Shown: positions 1-6,070 of the stretch, piece after piece
How the letters are laid out: each line of letters opens with the position of its first letter
How positions within the stretch are numbered: position 1 is the first letter of the stretch
From: an uncultured Bacteroidales bacterium
Lineage (GTDB): Bacteria; Bacteroidota; Bacteroidia; Bacteroidales; UBA932
NCBI GenBank assembly: GCA_946406275.1
Contig: CAMJJZ010000047.1
Span: forward strand, 1-8,774
DNA: 8,774 bases
Reading direction: 5' to 3'
Translations under genes and position numbers: made by a program
Notes under the pieces: generated by a model
Told to the model about the DNA's origin: nothing
The model's database searches: none
Seen by the model: the letters and a program-made list of their open reading frames with translations, nothing else

Positions 1-194
1 GGCTCCGGCGATGGCAGGCCCATATCATAAACCGCCTTTGCAATGCGGAAATCCCTCAGGGCCTCATCGGCCTCGAAACCCTTGTTGTATAGCTTCGCCA
101 ACCGTGGCTCCCTCTTATGGGTATACGCCACCGCCGTGGCCCCTTCCCCGGTACGGGTGTACTCCTCAAGGTTGATATGCTGGTATTCCGTCAT
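1..194 (-). CDS. Kinase-like phosphotransferase (TIGR02172-type), N-terminal part only
   Basis: This coding region is absent from simple complete-ORF listings because it leaves the window on the left; 64 codons plus two bases are present, starting at ATG 194-192. The translation begins MTEYQHINLEEYTRTGEG and continues with a short glycine-rich loop (GEGATAVAY, residues 16-24) and a lysine in LAKLY (about residue 35). This arrangement fits the nucleotide loop and ATP-binding lysine of the aminoglycoside/choline kinase superfamily. The wording closely resembles the TIGR02172 paralogous family, which is widespread in Bacteroidota and Firmicutes; its substrate is not established. The catalytic HxD and DxD motifs would lie outside the window, so activity cannot be judged. 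It is divergent from the glycosyltransferase gene with 107 bases between the starts, which suggests shared control but not a shared function. Family assignment rests on remembered family features of the N-terminus only. Confidence 0.72.
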   Translation of the reverse strand, partial: MTEYQHINLEEYTRTGEGATAVAYTHKREPRLAKLYNKGFEADEALRDFRIAKAVYDMGLPSPE

Positions 195-239
195 ATCTAT
201 GGTAAATTCATTTATCGTATGTCAGATTCCTATTTGTCG

Positions 240-284
240 CTCTAAAGTTAATCATTATTTCCAAAGAAAAAGCTTAACTTAGAG
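240..284. repeat. Imperfect inverted repeat between divergent genes
   Basis: The left arm is CTCTAAAGTTAA (240-251) and the right arm is TTAACTTAGAG (274-284). The arms are reverse complements apart from one extra base in the left arm, and they are separated by 22 bases. Neither strand has a run of T after the stem, so it does not look like a terminator. Each arm contains an outward-facing partial match to the Bacteroidota -7 box: TAACTTAG (275-282, plus, toward the glycosyltransferase) and TAACTTTA (250-243, minus, toward the kinase-like gene), each 7 of 8 to TAnnTTTG. No good TTTG -33 element lies at the usual spacing for either. It could be a divergent promoter pair, a two-site operator, or a hairpin in a leader RNA. 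The repeat itself is plainly visible; its function is inferred. Confidence 0.5.
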
Positions 285-301
285 GTCGAAAACATAAAGC
301 C

Positions 302-1453
302 ATGAAAATACTCTTTGTCGTCAATAACTACTATGCCCCCGGCAACGGGCTGTCGGCTTCGGCCCGCCGTACCGTGAAATACCTCCGGGAGGCGGGACAG
401 GAGGTCCGCGTCCTTTCCGGCAGGAACCATGAGGCCGAAACGCCGCAGCCGGATTACGTGCTTTCCGATTTCCATGTCCCGGTGTTCGACGGTCTGGTCC
501 AGTCCAACGGCTACAAGTTCGCGAGGACGGATATCCTGACCATCAGGAAGGCTGTGTTGTGGGCCGATGTCGTACATCTGGAAGAACCTTTCATCATCCA
601 GATGGTGACGGCAAGGATTGCCCGGCTTCATGGAGTTCCCTGTACCGCCACCTATCATCTTCATCCGGAGAACCTTTTCTGCGCCATCAACCTGGGCGAG
701 TGGAAATTCCTGAACGAAAATATGCTACGGGCATGGAGAGACCTGGTGTTCGACCAGTGTACGGACATCCAGTGCCCCACGGAGAACGTGTATGAACGTC
801 TTCAGAAGTTCGGTTTCAAGGCGCGCCTGCACCTCATTTCCAATGGTATTATCCCGGATGAGAACATCCGTCCAAAAGAAAAGGAGAAAGATCCTTCGGA
901 TCCATTCCTGGTGGTATGCATAGGTCGTCTGTCCGTGGAAAAGGACCAGCCTACTTTGCTGGAGGCAATGAAATACTCCAAGTATGCTAAGAGAATCCAA
1001 CTCTACTTTGCTGGCCGTGGTCCGGAGGCGGATTCAATCAAGGAGAAGGCCCATAAGCTTTATGAGGAGGGCGTTGTCAAGTATGATCCAATCTTCGAGT
1101 TCAAAGACAGGGACGGCCTCCGCGAACTAGCCGCAAGGGCGGACCTTTACATCCACTGCGCCACCGTTGAGGTGGAAGGCCTGTCGGCACTGGAAGCGCT
1201 TCAGCAGGGGGTGGTCCCCGTGATTGCCAAGGGAGAGCTCACGGCCACCTCTCAGTTCGCCCTTGACGAGCACAGCCTTTTCCCGGCCAAGAATCCGGAA
1301 GAGCTCGCCGCCTGCATCGATTACTGGCTCGATCATCCCACAGAACGTAATGAGATGGGCTCGCGCTATGCGGACTCCACCGAGGAATATGACATCAGCA
1401 AGTCTATCGCCGCATTGATAGATATGTTCCGCGCAGCCTCAGGGAAACAATAA
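302..1453 (+). CDS. Glycosyltransferase, GT4-type GT-B fold
   Basis: The 383-residue protein transfers a sugar from a nucleotide-sugar donor to an unknown acceptor, probably at the inner face of the cytoplasmic membrane. The N-terminal Rossmann half begins MKILFVVNNYYAPGNG, followed by the acceptor-side helix LSASARRTVKYLREAG (17-32). A TYHLHPE stretch (117-123) and ISNG (179-182) precede the linker. The C-terminal donor domain shows GRLSVEKDQPTLLEA (208-222), with the usual Arg209 and Lys214, then FAGRGPE (236-242). The retaining-enzyme E-x7-E motif is present as Glu290 and Glu298 in EVEGLSALE. Length is normal for the family and there is no signal peptide or membrane segment. The start at 302 is the first ATG and gives a standard N-terminus. 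The ASARRTVKYL-type N-terminus belongs to a subgroup common in gut bacteria that includes presumed glycolipid-forming enzymes, but the acceptor cannot be read from the sequence. It is followed after 32 bases by the DUF6440 gene and then the protease gene. Confidence 0.9.
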   Translation: MKILFVVNNYYAPGNGLSASARRTVKYLREAGQEVRVLSGRNHEAETPQPDYVLSDFHVPVFDGLVQSNGYKFARTDILTIRKAVLWADVVHLEEPFIIQMVTARIARLHGVPCTATYHLHPENLFCAINLGEWKFLNENMLRAWRDLVFDQCTDIQCPTENVYERLQKFGFKARLHLISNGIIPDENIRPKEKEKDPSDPFLVVCIGRLSVEKDQPTLLEAMKYSKYAKRIQLYFAGRGPEADSIKEKAHKLYEEGVVKYDPIFEFKDRDGLRELAARADLYIHCATVEVEGLSALEALQQGVVPVIAKGELTATSQFALDEHSLFPAKNPEELAACIDYWLDHPTERNEMGSRYADSTEEYDISKSIAALIDMFRAASGKQ

Positions 1454-1485
1454 ATGTTTTATTTAAGAATTCAACCGAAAGACCT

Positions 1486-1674
1486 ATGGCAAAAGACAGA
1501 TTTGATATCCAGGAAAAGGAGAGCGTCACGCTGATGACGGAGACGATGATCATCGTGGACAAGGAAACCGGGGTGAACTACCTCTATGTGGGCCGCGGCT
1601 ACGGCGGCGGGCTTACCCCACTGCTGGATGCTGACGGCAAGCCCATCATCACCAAGGACGGATACAAGAAGTAG
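1486..1674 (+). CDS. Small DUF6440-family protein
   Basis: This 62-residue soluble protein has the layout of DUF6440: a charged N-terminus, a strand MIIVDKETGVNYLYV (21-35), a glycine-rich turn GRGYGGGLTPLLD (36-48) and a C-terminal GKPIITKDG stretch (51-59). I recognise the VDKETGVNYL and GGGLTPLLDxxGKPI signatures; the family has no established function. There is no signal peptide, membrane segment or cysteine. The start at 1486 gives the expected full-length protein. It follows the glycosyltransferase by 32 bases, with no terminator between them, and precedes the protease start by 29 bases, so it may be cotranscribed with the glycosyltransferase. DUF6440 proteins usually occur as stand-alone small genes, so the position need not imply a link with either neighbour. 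Confidence 0.8.
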   Translation: MAKDRFDIQEKESVTLMTETMIIVDKETGVNYLYVGRGYGGGLTPLLDADGKPIITKDGYKK

Positions 1675-1691
1675 AAATGATTCTTTTTTCA

Positions 1692-1699
1692 TATATTTG
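1692..1699 (+). promoter_or_regulatory. Candidate -7 box for the C10 protease gene
   Basis: TATATTTG is a perfect match to the Bacteroidota -7 consensus TAnnTTTG. It ends only four bases before the chosen ATG at 1704, so transcription would begin at or next to the start codon and give a nearly leaderless mRNA. No TTTG -33 element is visible 19-21 bases upstream, in the region around 1668-1672, so the promoter is half supported. It would allow the protease to be expressed apart from the glycosyltransferase and DUF6440 genes. Confidence 0.35.
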
Positions 1700-1703
1700 T
1701 AGT

Positions 1704-3719
1704 ATGAAACGCCATCTGACACTACTACTCATTTTCGCCTGCATTTTGTGCGGCGCGCAGGACCGTTCGAGTCTGTATTCCTTTAAAGTAATGTACCCGC
1801 AGGGGACTGTGACCCAGGGAGATTACATCAACGTGACTTTCTTCCTGGAGGCACTGGACTATTCCGTGAAGGACGTGGAGGAGGTGGTGGGCCTCAAGCT
1901 GGAGTCCATCAACCGCACCAAGACCGTGCTCCAGAACGGTTTCGACCTCATCACCACCCAGTGTATGTACACCGTGACGGCATCGGGAAAGATTCCGCTG
2001 CCGAGGGTGGACGCATCCGTGAAGGGAAAGCCCGTGGGAACGGAGCAGATATTCCTGGACGTGCAGCCCAACCCCAAGTATGGGGCGGAATGGGTGAAGG
2101 CAAAGGAATTCCTTACCTCAAAGGGAATACAGCCCGATTATCTTGAGATCAGGTACACGTCGGAGACCCTGGCGGCATTCTCGGACAACAAGGCAAAGGC
2201 CTTCGCCATCGTGGCAAAGCAGGAGTTCGAGCCGTATATAGAGAACCTTATCCTGGCATACGGAACCGGCAATGCAATGTGGGATGGCATCAACAGCGCC
2301 AGCGATAACTCCGTCTATCACATCCTTGGTCAGTACGATATCCAGCTCAAGATGCTCAAGAGGAAAGGCGAGAAGTACAGTTCTCTTCCTTTATCTTTAT
2401 ATATGGACCATCCAACGGGCGTGAAGCCTCTGCTGGGCGATATAAAGTATGGTCAGACGGCTCCTTACAACGCCTTCTTCCCCAAGGGAAAGTATCTTGA
2501 CCGCGACTCTACCTGCCTGGTGGGCTGCGGCCCGGTGGCCCTGGCCCAGGTGCTGGCGTTTCACAAGTATCCGGAGAAACCGGAAGGAAAAGGCATCCTG
2601 AACCTGCAGGGTGGCAAGCAGATGGAGGTTCAGATGAAGGACGCCCCGTTCTCATGGGACGGCTCCAAGAAAGCCTTGGCGGCGCTCATGCTATGCTCCG
2701 CAGCGTCCCTTAACGCCCATCTTTCTCCGAGCGGAACGGCTAGTTCCCTCATAGACTTCAAGCCCGCGCTCATGAACAACTGGGGATTCAGCCCCAAGTG
2801 TACATATATGGTAAAGCAGCCGGACATGAAGGCCGTGGAGGCCATCTATGAAGACCTTAATGCCGGCCGTCCCGTGGTTGCCGCCGATGCGGAGCACATC
2901 TTTGTGATTGACGGTTACGACGCGGACTATCTGCACTTCAACCTTGGCTGGCAGGGTTACTGCAACGGATATTACAGGGCCATTGTGGTGCAGTCGGAAA
3001 CCAAGCGCCAGCTGCCCTTCGACGAACTTCTCACCCGCATAGCCCCCAAGGGCGCGGAAGAGGACTATGCCGTGACAATTAAACTCAGCAAGCCCGCAAC
3101 CCTTGAGAAGGAACTTGAAAAGCTCAAGGATGGCCGCAAGAAAGAAGAGATCACCAGCCTCAAGCTTTCCGGTAAGATAAACGGTTGGGACATTGCCGTA
3201 GTACGCCGCCTTGCCGGAGCTGATCCGGAAGGCAGGCTTGACGGCCCCGGCTCCCTCATGGAGCTTGACCTCTCAGAAGCCGTTCTCACCCACGGCGGCG
3301 CATACGTTACCCAGAGCGCCAACAAGATGGTGTTCTCCGGAACCGTGATGAACAACGGCATGGCCATGCCTTACCGTTACGATATGGCCAAGATCACACA
3401 GGCGGAATGGAACCAGATGCAGACGCTGGGCCTGGCTCAGGGCGCCACCTGGCTCATCCAGCCCGCAGACGGCGGCGGATTCAAGGTAACGTGGTACGAG
3501 GAGAACGACACCATTGGTCCCTACATGTTCTCCGAGTGCCAGAACCTCCGCAGCATCATACTGCCCCAAACCACCAAGGAGGTGCTTGGAAACGCCTTCT
3601 CCGGCTGCCGCGCTCTGCGTTCCGTGACCGGCCTGCCCAGAAAGGTGGACAAAACCGCATTCGAGAACTCCGCCCTTGAAGGCAAGTTCTGGAACTCCAC
3701 CGGAGAACTCAATTACTGA
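1704..3719 (+). CDS. Secreted C10 (streptopain-like) cysteine protease with C-terminal BspA-type LRRs
   Basis: The 671-residue product is a papain-fold endopeptidase of family C10. I chose ATG 1704 over the in-frame ATG at 1677 because it starts a clean signal peptide, MKRHLTLLLIFACILCGA, with probable cleavage before Gln19. Residues about 25-125 form a beta-rich domain resembling the N-terminal BatD-like fold. Residues about 150-230 resemble the streptopain propeptide (AFAIVAKQEFEPYIENLIL). The catalytic domain (about 240-450) has YGQTAPYN with the oxyanion-hole Gln251, GCGPVALAQVLAFHKYP with nucleophile Cys275 (codon 2526-2528), and EHIFVIDGY with His398 (codon 2895-2897). Asn413 and Trp416 lie in HFNLGWQGYCNGYY; the usual NWGW reads NLGW. 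A BspA-like spacer (ITSLKLSGKINGWD and LMELDLSEA) and about two to three LRR_5 repeats (about 603-656) end the protein. No clear sorting domain follows. It is likely secreted or periplasmic and made as a zymogen. The substrate is unknown; roles in nutrition or host interaction are both possible. Confidence 0.88.
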   Translation: MKRHLTLLLIFACILCGAQDRSSLYSFKVMYPQGTVTQGDYINVTFFLEALDYSVKDVEEVVGLKLESINRTKTVLQNGFDLITTQCMYTVTASGKIPLPRVDASVKGKPVGTEQIFLDVQPNPKYGAEWVKAKEFLTSKGIQPDYLEIRYTSETLAAFSDNKAKAFAIVAKQEFEPYIENLILAYGTGNAMWDGINSASDNSVYHILGQYDIQLKMLKRKGEKYSSLPLSLYMDHPTGVKPLLGDIKYGQTAPYNAFFPKGKYLDRDSTCLVGCGPVALAQVLAFHKYPEKPEGKGILNLQGGKQMEVQMKDAPFSWDGSKKALAALMLCSAASLNAHLSPSGTASSLIDFKPALMNNWGFSPKCTYMVKQPDMKAVEAIYEDLNAGRPVVAADAEHIFVIDGYDADYLHFNLGWQGYCNGYYRAIVVQSETKRQLPFDELLTRIAPKGAEEDYAVTIKLSKPATLEKELEKLKDGRKKEEITSLKLSGKINGWDIAVVRRLAGADPEGRLDGPGSLMELDLSEAVLTHGGAYVTQSANKMVFSGTVMNNGMAMPYRYDMAKITQAEWNQMQTLGLAQGATWLIQPADGGGFKVTWYEENDTIGPYMFSECQNLRSIILPQTTKEVLGNAFSGCRALRSVTGLPRKVDKTAFENSALEGKFWNSTGELNY

Positions 3720-4855
3720 TACCGTTCCGCAATGGAACAGCGCTGAAGGAGGTCGGTGACTATAAAGCCATCGGCCTCCATCATTCCTGCGCATTCCAAT
3801 ACGGTGGAATAGGGTAGGGACGTTAGGGCCGATATCTCCGCGAAGCCCACCCCGGGGTTGTCGAAGATGCACAGTCCCACCACTTCTTTGGACGATGATT
3901 CGCTGCCGTACTTGCCGCAGATGGCCTTCCCCAGGACCTTCCGGCGGTCCGTTTTCCGGTGCGCGCGGGGCATGAGGCCCAGTTTCTCCACCAGCTCTTC
4001 CGGCGACGTCACAATCTCCGCCATATGCGCTCCTATGAGGGAATTGCATCCGGCGGAGCGCACGTCGTCAAGGCGCCCGGGCACGGCGAAGACGTCCCGG
4101 CTGTAGTCGCAGGCATAGCGCGCCGTCATGAGGGATCCGCCCTTTTTCCGGGACTCCACAACGGTTACTGACGATGCCAGTCCGGCAATGATCCGGTTTC
4201 GCCGCACGAAGTTCAGGGCCACGGCGTCAGTCTTCATGGGATAGTCCGTGAGAATGGCGCAGCCGGGGGTGCCGGTTATGTGGCCGGCAAGCTCCTTGTG
4301 CTGCCACGGATACACGGTTTCTATCCCGGTGGCCATTACCCCAATGGTGGGAAGACCGTACTCCAGGGCCATTGTGTGGGCTATTGAATCCACCCCGAAG
4401 GCAAGGCCGCTCACTATGCACGGCTTCACCGTGGCTTCCGCCATGGCCTTCACAATCTTCTTGCACCACATGCTGCCGTACGGGCTCACGTCCCGCGTGC
4501 CCACTATGGCCACCATGGGCCTAAGGGAAAAGATTTCCGCGGGGAAGGAGCTGGCTTTGAGATAAAGGCCCAGCGGCGGATCCTCGCACTCGGTGAGAGC
4601 CGTGGGGTAGTCATCGTCCCCTATGTGGATGAATCGGCCTCCAAGGCGCTGCAGGGTTTCCAGTTCTTTGGCGGCCCAGTCAAGGGAGGCCTGGCAAAGC
4701 TGGTCCCGGAGCTCCGGATGGCCGGGGACTTCCGGAACCGGCTCCCGGAACAGGGCGGCGGCGCTGCCGTGGGTGTTGAGAAGACTTAGTGCTAAACCGG
4801 GATGGAACCCGAAAATCCTGTTTAAGGCGCAGTAGGCCGTGGTTTCCTCATTCAT
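3713..4855 (-). CDS. dprA: DNA-processing protein DprA
   Basis: DprA binds incoming single-stranded DNA in the cytoplasm and loads RecA during natural transformation; homologues also occur in bacteria with no known competence. The 380-residue protein has a helix-hairpin-helix-like N-terminus (about 5-40), then a Rossmann-like core: VAIVGTRDVSPYG (115-127), SGLAFGVDSIAH (149-160), RRNRIIAGLASSVTVVES (218-235), KKGGSLMTARYA (237-248) and VPGRLDD (258-264) followed by AGCNSLIGA (268-276). The usual SGSLxTA reads GGSLMTA. A winged-helix-like C-terminal domain follows (about 322-372). I chose ATG 4855 (MNEETTAYCALNRIFG); an in-frame ATG at 4897 would add 14 residues that lie inside the upstream terminator. 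It is downstream of queA on the same strand, separated by a terminator, so it is probably transcribed from its own promoter. Its stop overlaps the convergent protease gene by 7 bases. Confidence 0.95.
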   Translation of the reverse strand: MNEETTAYCALNRIFGFHPGLALSLLNTHGSAAALFREPVPEVPGHPELRDQLCQASLDWAAKELETLQRLGGRFIHIGDDDYPTALTECEDPPLGLYLKASSFPAEIFSLRPMVAIVGTRDVSPYGSMWCKKIVKAMAEATVKPCIVSGLAFGVDSIAHTMALEYGLPTIGVMATGIETVYPWQHKELAGHITGTPGCAILTDYPMKTDAVALNFVRRNRIIAGLASSVTVVESRKKGGSLMTARYACDYSRDVFAVPGRLDDVRSAGCNSLIGAHMAEIVTSPEELVEKLGLMPRAHRKTDRRKVLGKAICGKYGSESSSKEVVGLCIFDNPGVGFAEISALTSLPYSTVLECAGMMEADGFIVTDLLQRCSIAERYQ

Positions 4856-4868
4856 GGCTTTTTTGCCA

Positions 4869-4900
4869 CGAATATATAAGCAAAAAAAAGATACCACAAA
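4869..4900 (-). promoter_or_regulatory. Probable dprA promoter
   Basis: On the minus strand, TTTG (4900-4897) is followed after 20 bases by TATATTCG (4876-4869), a 7-of-8 match to TAnnTTTG. This is the spacing expected of the Bacteroidota primary sigma factor. The dprA start codon at 4855 lies 13 bases beyond the -7 box, giving a very short leader. The -33 element falls inside the stem of the queA terminator. This is the best full two-part promoter match I found in the window. Confidence 0.55.
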
Positions 4901-4926
4901 AACTGGAGACCAATTTGTGTGGTATC
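4882..4926 (-). terminator. Intrinsic terminator after queA
   Basis: Plus-strand bases 4890-4900 (GATACCACAAA) pair with 4914-4926 (TTTGTGTGGTATC), giving 8 paired bases, a two-base bulge and three more pairs. A TGG/CCA mini-stem sits at the top of the loop (4904-4912). On the minus strand the hairpin is followed directly by eight T residues (4889-4882). The stem begins 34 bases after the queA stop. The plus strand has no T-run after the hairpin, so it works only in the queA direction. Confidence 0.85.
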
Positions 4927-4959
4927 AAACGAATATTTATACCTTTTTTAAGAAGACCC

Positions 4960-6009
4960 CTATACTATGAGAAGGGCGTCTCCGTAAGGGCCGAAATTGT
5001 AACCGTTTTCAAGTGCGCTCTCATAGGCGGCCATCACTTTCTTGTATCCGCCGAACGCTGCCACGCTCATGAGCATGGTGCTCTGCGGAAGATGGAAGTT
5101 GGACACTATTGCATCCGGAACGGAATACTGGTACGGCGGGAAAATGAACTTGTTGGTCCATCCGTCAAAGGCGTTGACCTCGTGGGTGGTGGTGACATAT
5201 GTCTCCAGGCCTCTCATCACGGTGGCGCCAACGGCAACTACCTTCTTTCCGCCGCGCTTTGCCTTGTTGATGCGCTCTGCGGCGGCCTCGGAGATGATGA
5301 GCCTCTCGGAGTCCATCCTGTGCTTGGAAAGGTCTTCCACATCCACGGTGCGGAAGTGGCCGATTCCCATGTGCACAGTGATAAAGGTCTTATCTATATC
5401 CTTCAGGATCATGCGGTTGAAGAGCTCGCGGCTGAAGTGGAGACCGGCGGCGGGAGCGCTCACGGCGCCCTCCTGGGCTGCAAATATGGTCTGGTAGTTC
5501 TCCACGTCTTCCTCAGTGGTCCTTTCCTTCACGAACTCCGGAACGTAGGGCTCACCAAGGGCGAAGAGAGCTTCCTTGAAGTCCTCGTACGGGCCGTCGA
5601 ACAGGAACCTGAGGGTACGTCCACGGGAAGTGGTATTGTCTATGACCTCGGCCACCAGAGACTCGTCCTCGCCGAAGTAGAGCTTGTTGCCTATACGGAT
5701 CTTTCTGGCGGGATCAACGATTACGTCCCACAGGCGCTGCTCACGGTTGAGCTCGCGCAGGAGGAGGACCATTATATCGGCCCCGGTCTTTTCCTTCTTG
5801 CCGTAGAGGCGGGCGGGGAAGACCTTGGTGTCGTTGAGGACGAATACGTCGCCCTTGCCAAAGTAATCAATGATGTTCTTGAAGAGGCGGTGCTCTATTT
5901 CACCGGTGTCCTTGTGAAGGACCATAAGGCGGGCCTCATCTCTCCAGCGGGGAGGATTCTGGGCGATGCGCTCCTGAGGCAGGTCAAAGTTGAATTGTGA
6001 GAGTTTCAT
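4960..6009 (-). CDS. queA: S-adenosylmethionine:tRNA ribosyltransferase-isomerase QueA
   Basis: QueA uses the ribosyl part of S-adenosylmethionine to convert preQ1 at wobble position 34 of GUN-anticodon tRNAs to epoxyqueuosine, the next-to-last step of queuosine synthesis. The 349-residue protein has the family's usual length and landmarks: MKLSQFNFDLPQERIAQ at the start, VFVLNDTKVFPARLYGKK (55-72), a large insertion-domain barrel, YQTIFAAQEGAVSAPAAGLHF (172-192, read as two blocks split at Ala178), MGIGHFRTV (214-222), VGATVMRGLET (260-270), SNFHLPQSTMLM (303-314) and YGDALLIV at the end. The N-terminal motif and the position of the start leave little doubt about ATG 6009. It is bracketed by a hairpin upstream and a strong terminator downstream, so it is probably a single-gene transcript. 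No other queuosine gene is nearby, and no preQ1 riboswitch was recognised in the leader. Confidence 0.97.
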   Translation of the reverse strand: MKLSQFNFDLPQERIAQNPPRWRDEARLMVLHKDTGEIEHRLFKNIIDYFGKGDVFVLNDTKVFPARLYGKKEKTGADIMVLLLRELNREQRLWDVIVDPARKIRIGNKLYFGEDESLVAEVIDNTTSRGRTLRFLFDGPYEDFKEALFALGEPYVPEFVKERTTEEDVENYQTIFAAQEGAVSAPAAGLHFSRELFNRMILKDIDKTFITVHMGIGHFRTVDVEDLSKHRMDSERLIISEAAAERINKAKRGGKKVVAVGATVMRGLETYVTTTHEVNAFDGWTNKFIFPPYQYSVPDAIVSNFHLPQSTMLMSVAAFGGYKKVMAAYESALENGYNFGPYGDALLIV

Positions 6010-6014
6010 TAGCT

Positions 6015-6036
6015 AAATAACTCCCCCAAAGGGGAG
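6015..6036 (-). terminator. Hairpin between the YczE gene and queA; weak terminator or leader hairpin
   Basis: Plus-strand bases 6021-6036 form a perfect 6-base-pair GC-rich stem, CTCCCC/GGGGAG, with a 4-base loop. On the minus strand it is followed by TTATTT (6020-6015), a poor T-tract. It lies 34 bases after the YczE-family stop and 11 bases before the queA start. It may end the SRPBCC-methyltransferase-YczE transcript, act as an attenuator in a queA leader, or slow ribosome entry. The stem is plain; the role is inferred. Confidence 0.5.
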
Positions 6037-6037
6037 A

Positions 6038-6045
6038 CTAATATA
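6038..6045 (-). promoter_or_regulatory. Possible -7 box for queA
   Basis: Minus-strand TATATTAG (6045-6038) matches TAnnTTTG at 7 of 8 positions and lies 28 bases before the queA start. The nearest TTTG (6064-6061) is only 15 bases away, shorter than the normal 19-21, so support is weak. If used, transcription would start within or beside the 6021-6036 hairpin. Confidence 0.25.
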
Positions 6046-6070
6046 ATACGAATGAAACCGCAAAAAAGTT

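Noticed and set aside
1677..1703. Upstream in-frame start adding nine residues to the protease
   Set aside because: The added MILFSYICS precedes a complete signal peptide that begins at the ATG at 1704, and the stretch contains a promoter-like box instead.
3273..4049. A 258-codon open frame on the minus strand across the protease 3' end and the dprA 3' end
   Set aside because: It overlaps two well-supported genes, has no recognisable domain and has a low-complexity, Gly/His/Arg-rich composition.
4789..6000. A 403-codon open frame on the plus strand across queA
   Set aside because: It is antisense to the whole of queA, whose conserved motifs are unmistakable. Its translation shows no domain I recognise and is rich in Gly, Val, His and Leu as expected for a reverse-frame shadow of GC-rich coding DNA.
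6010..6070. preQ1 riboswitch upstream of queA
   Set aside because: The short leader has one simple hairpin and lacks the A-rich tail and pairing pattern expected of the known preQ1 classes.
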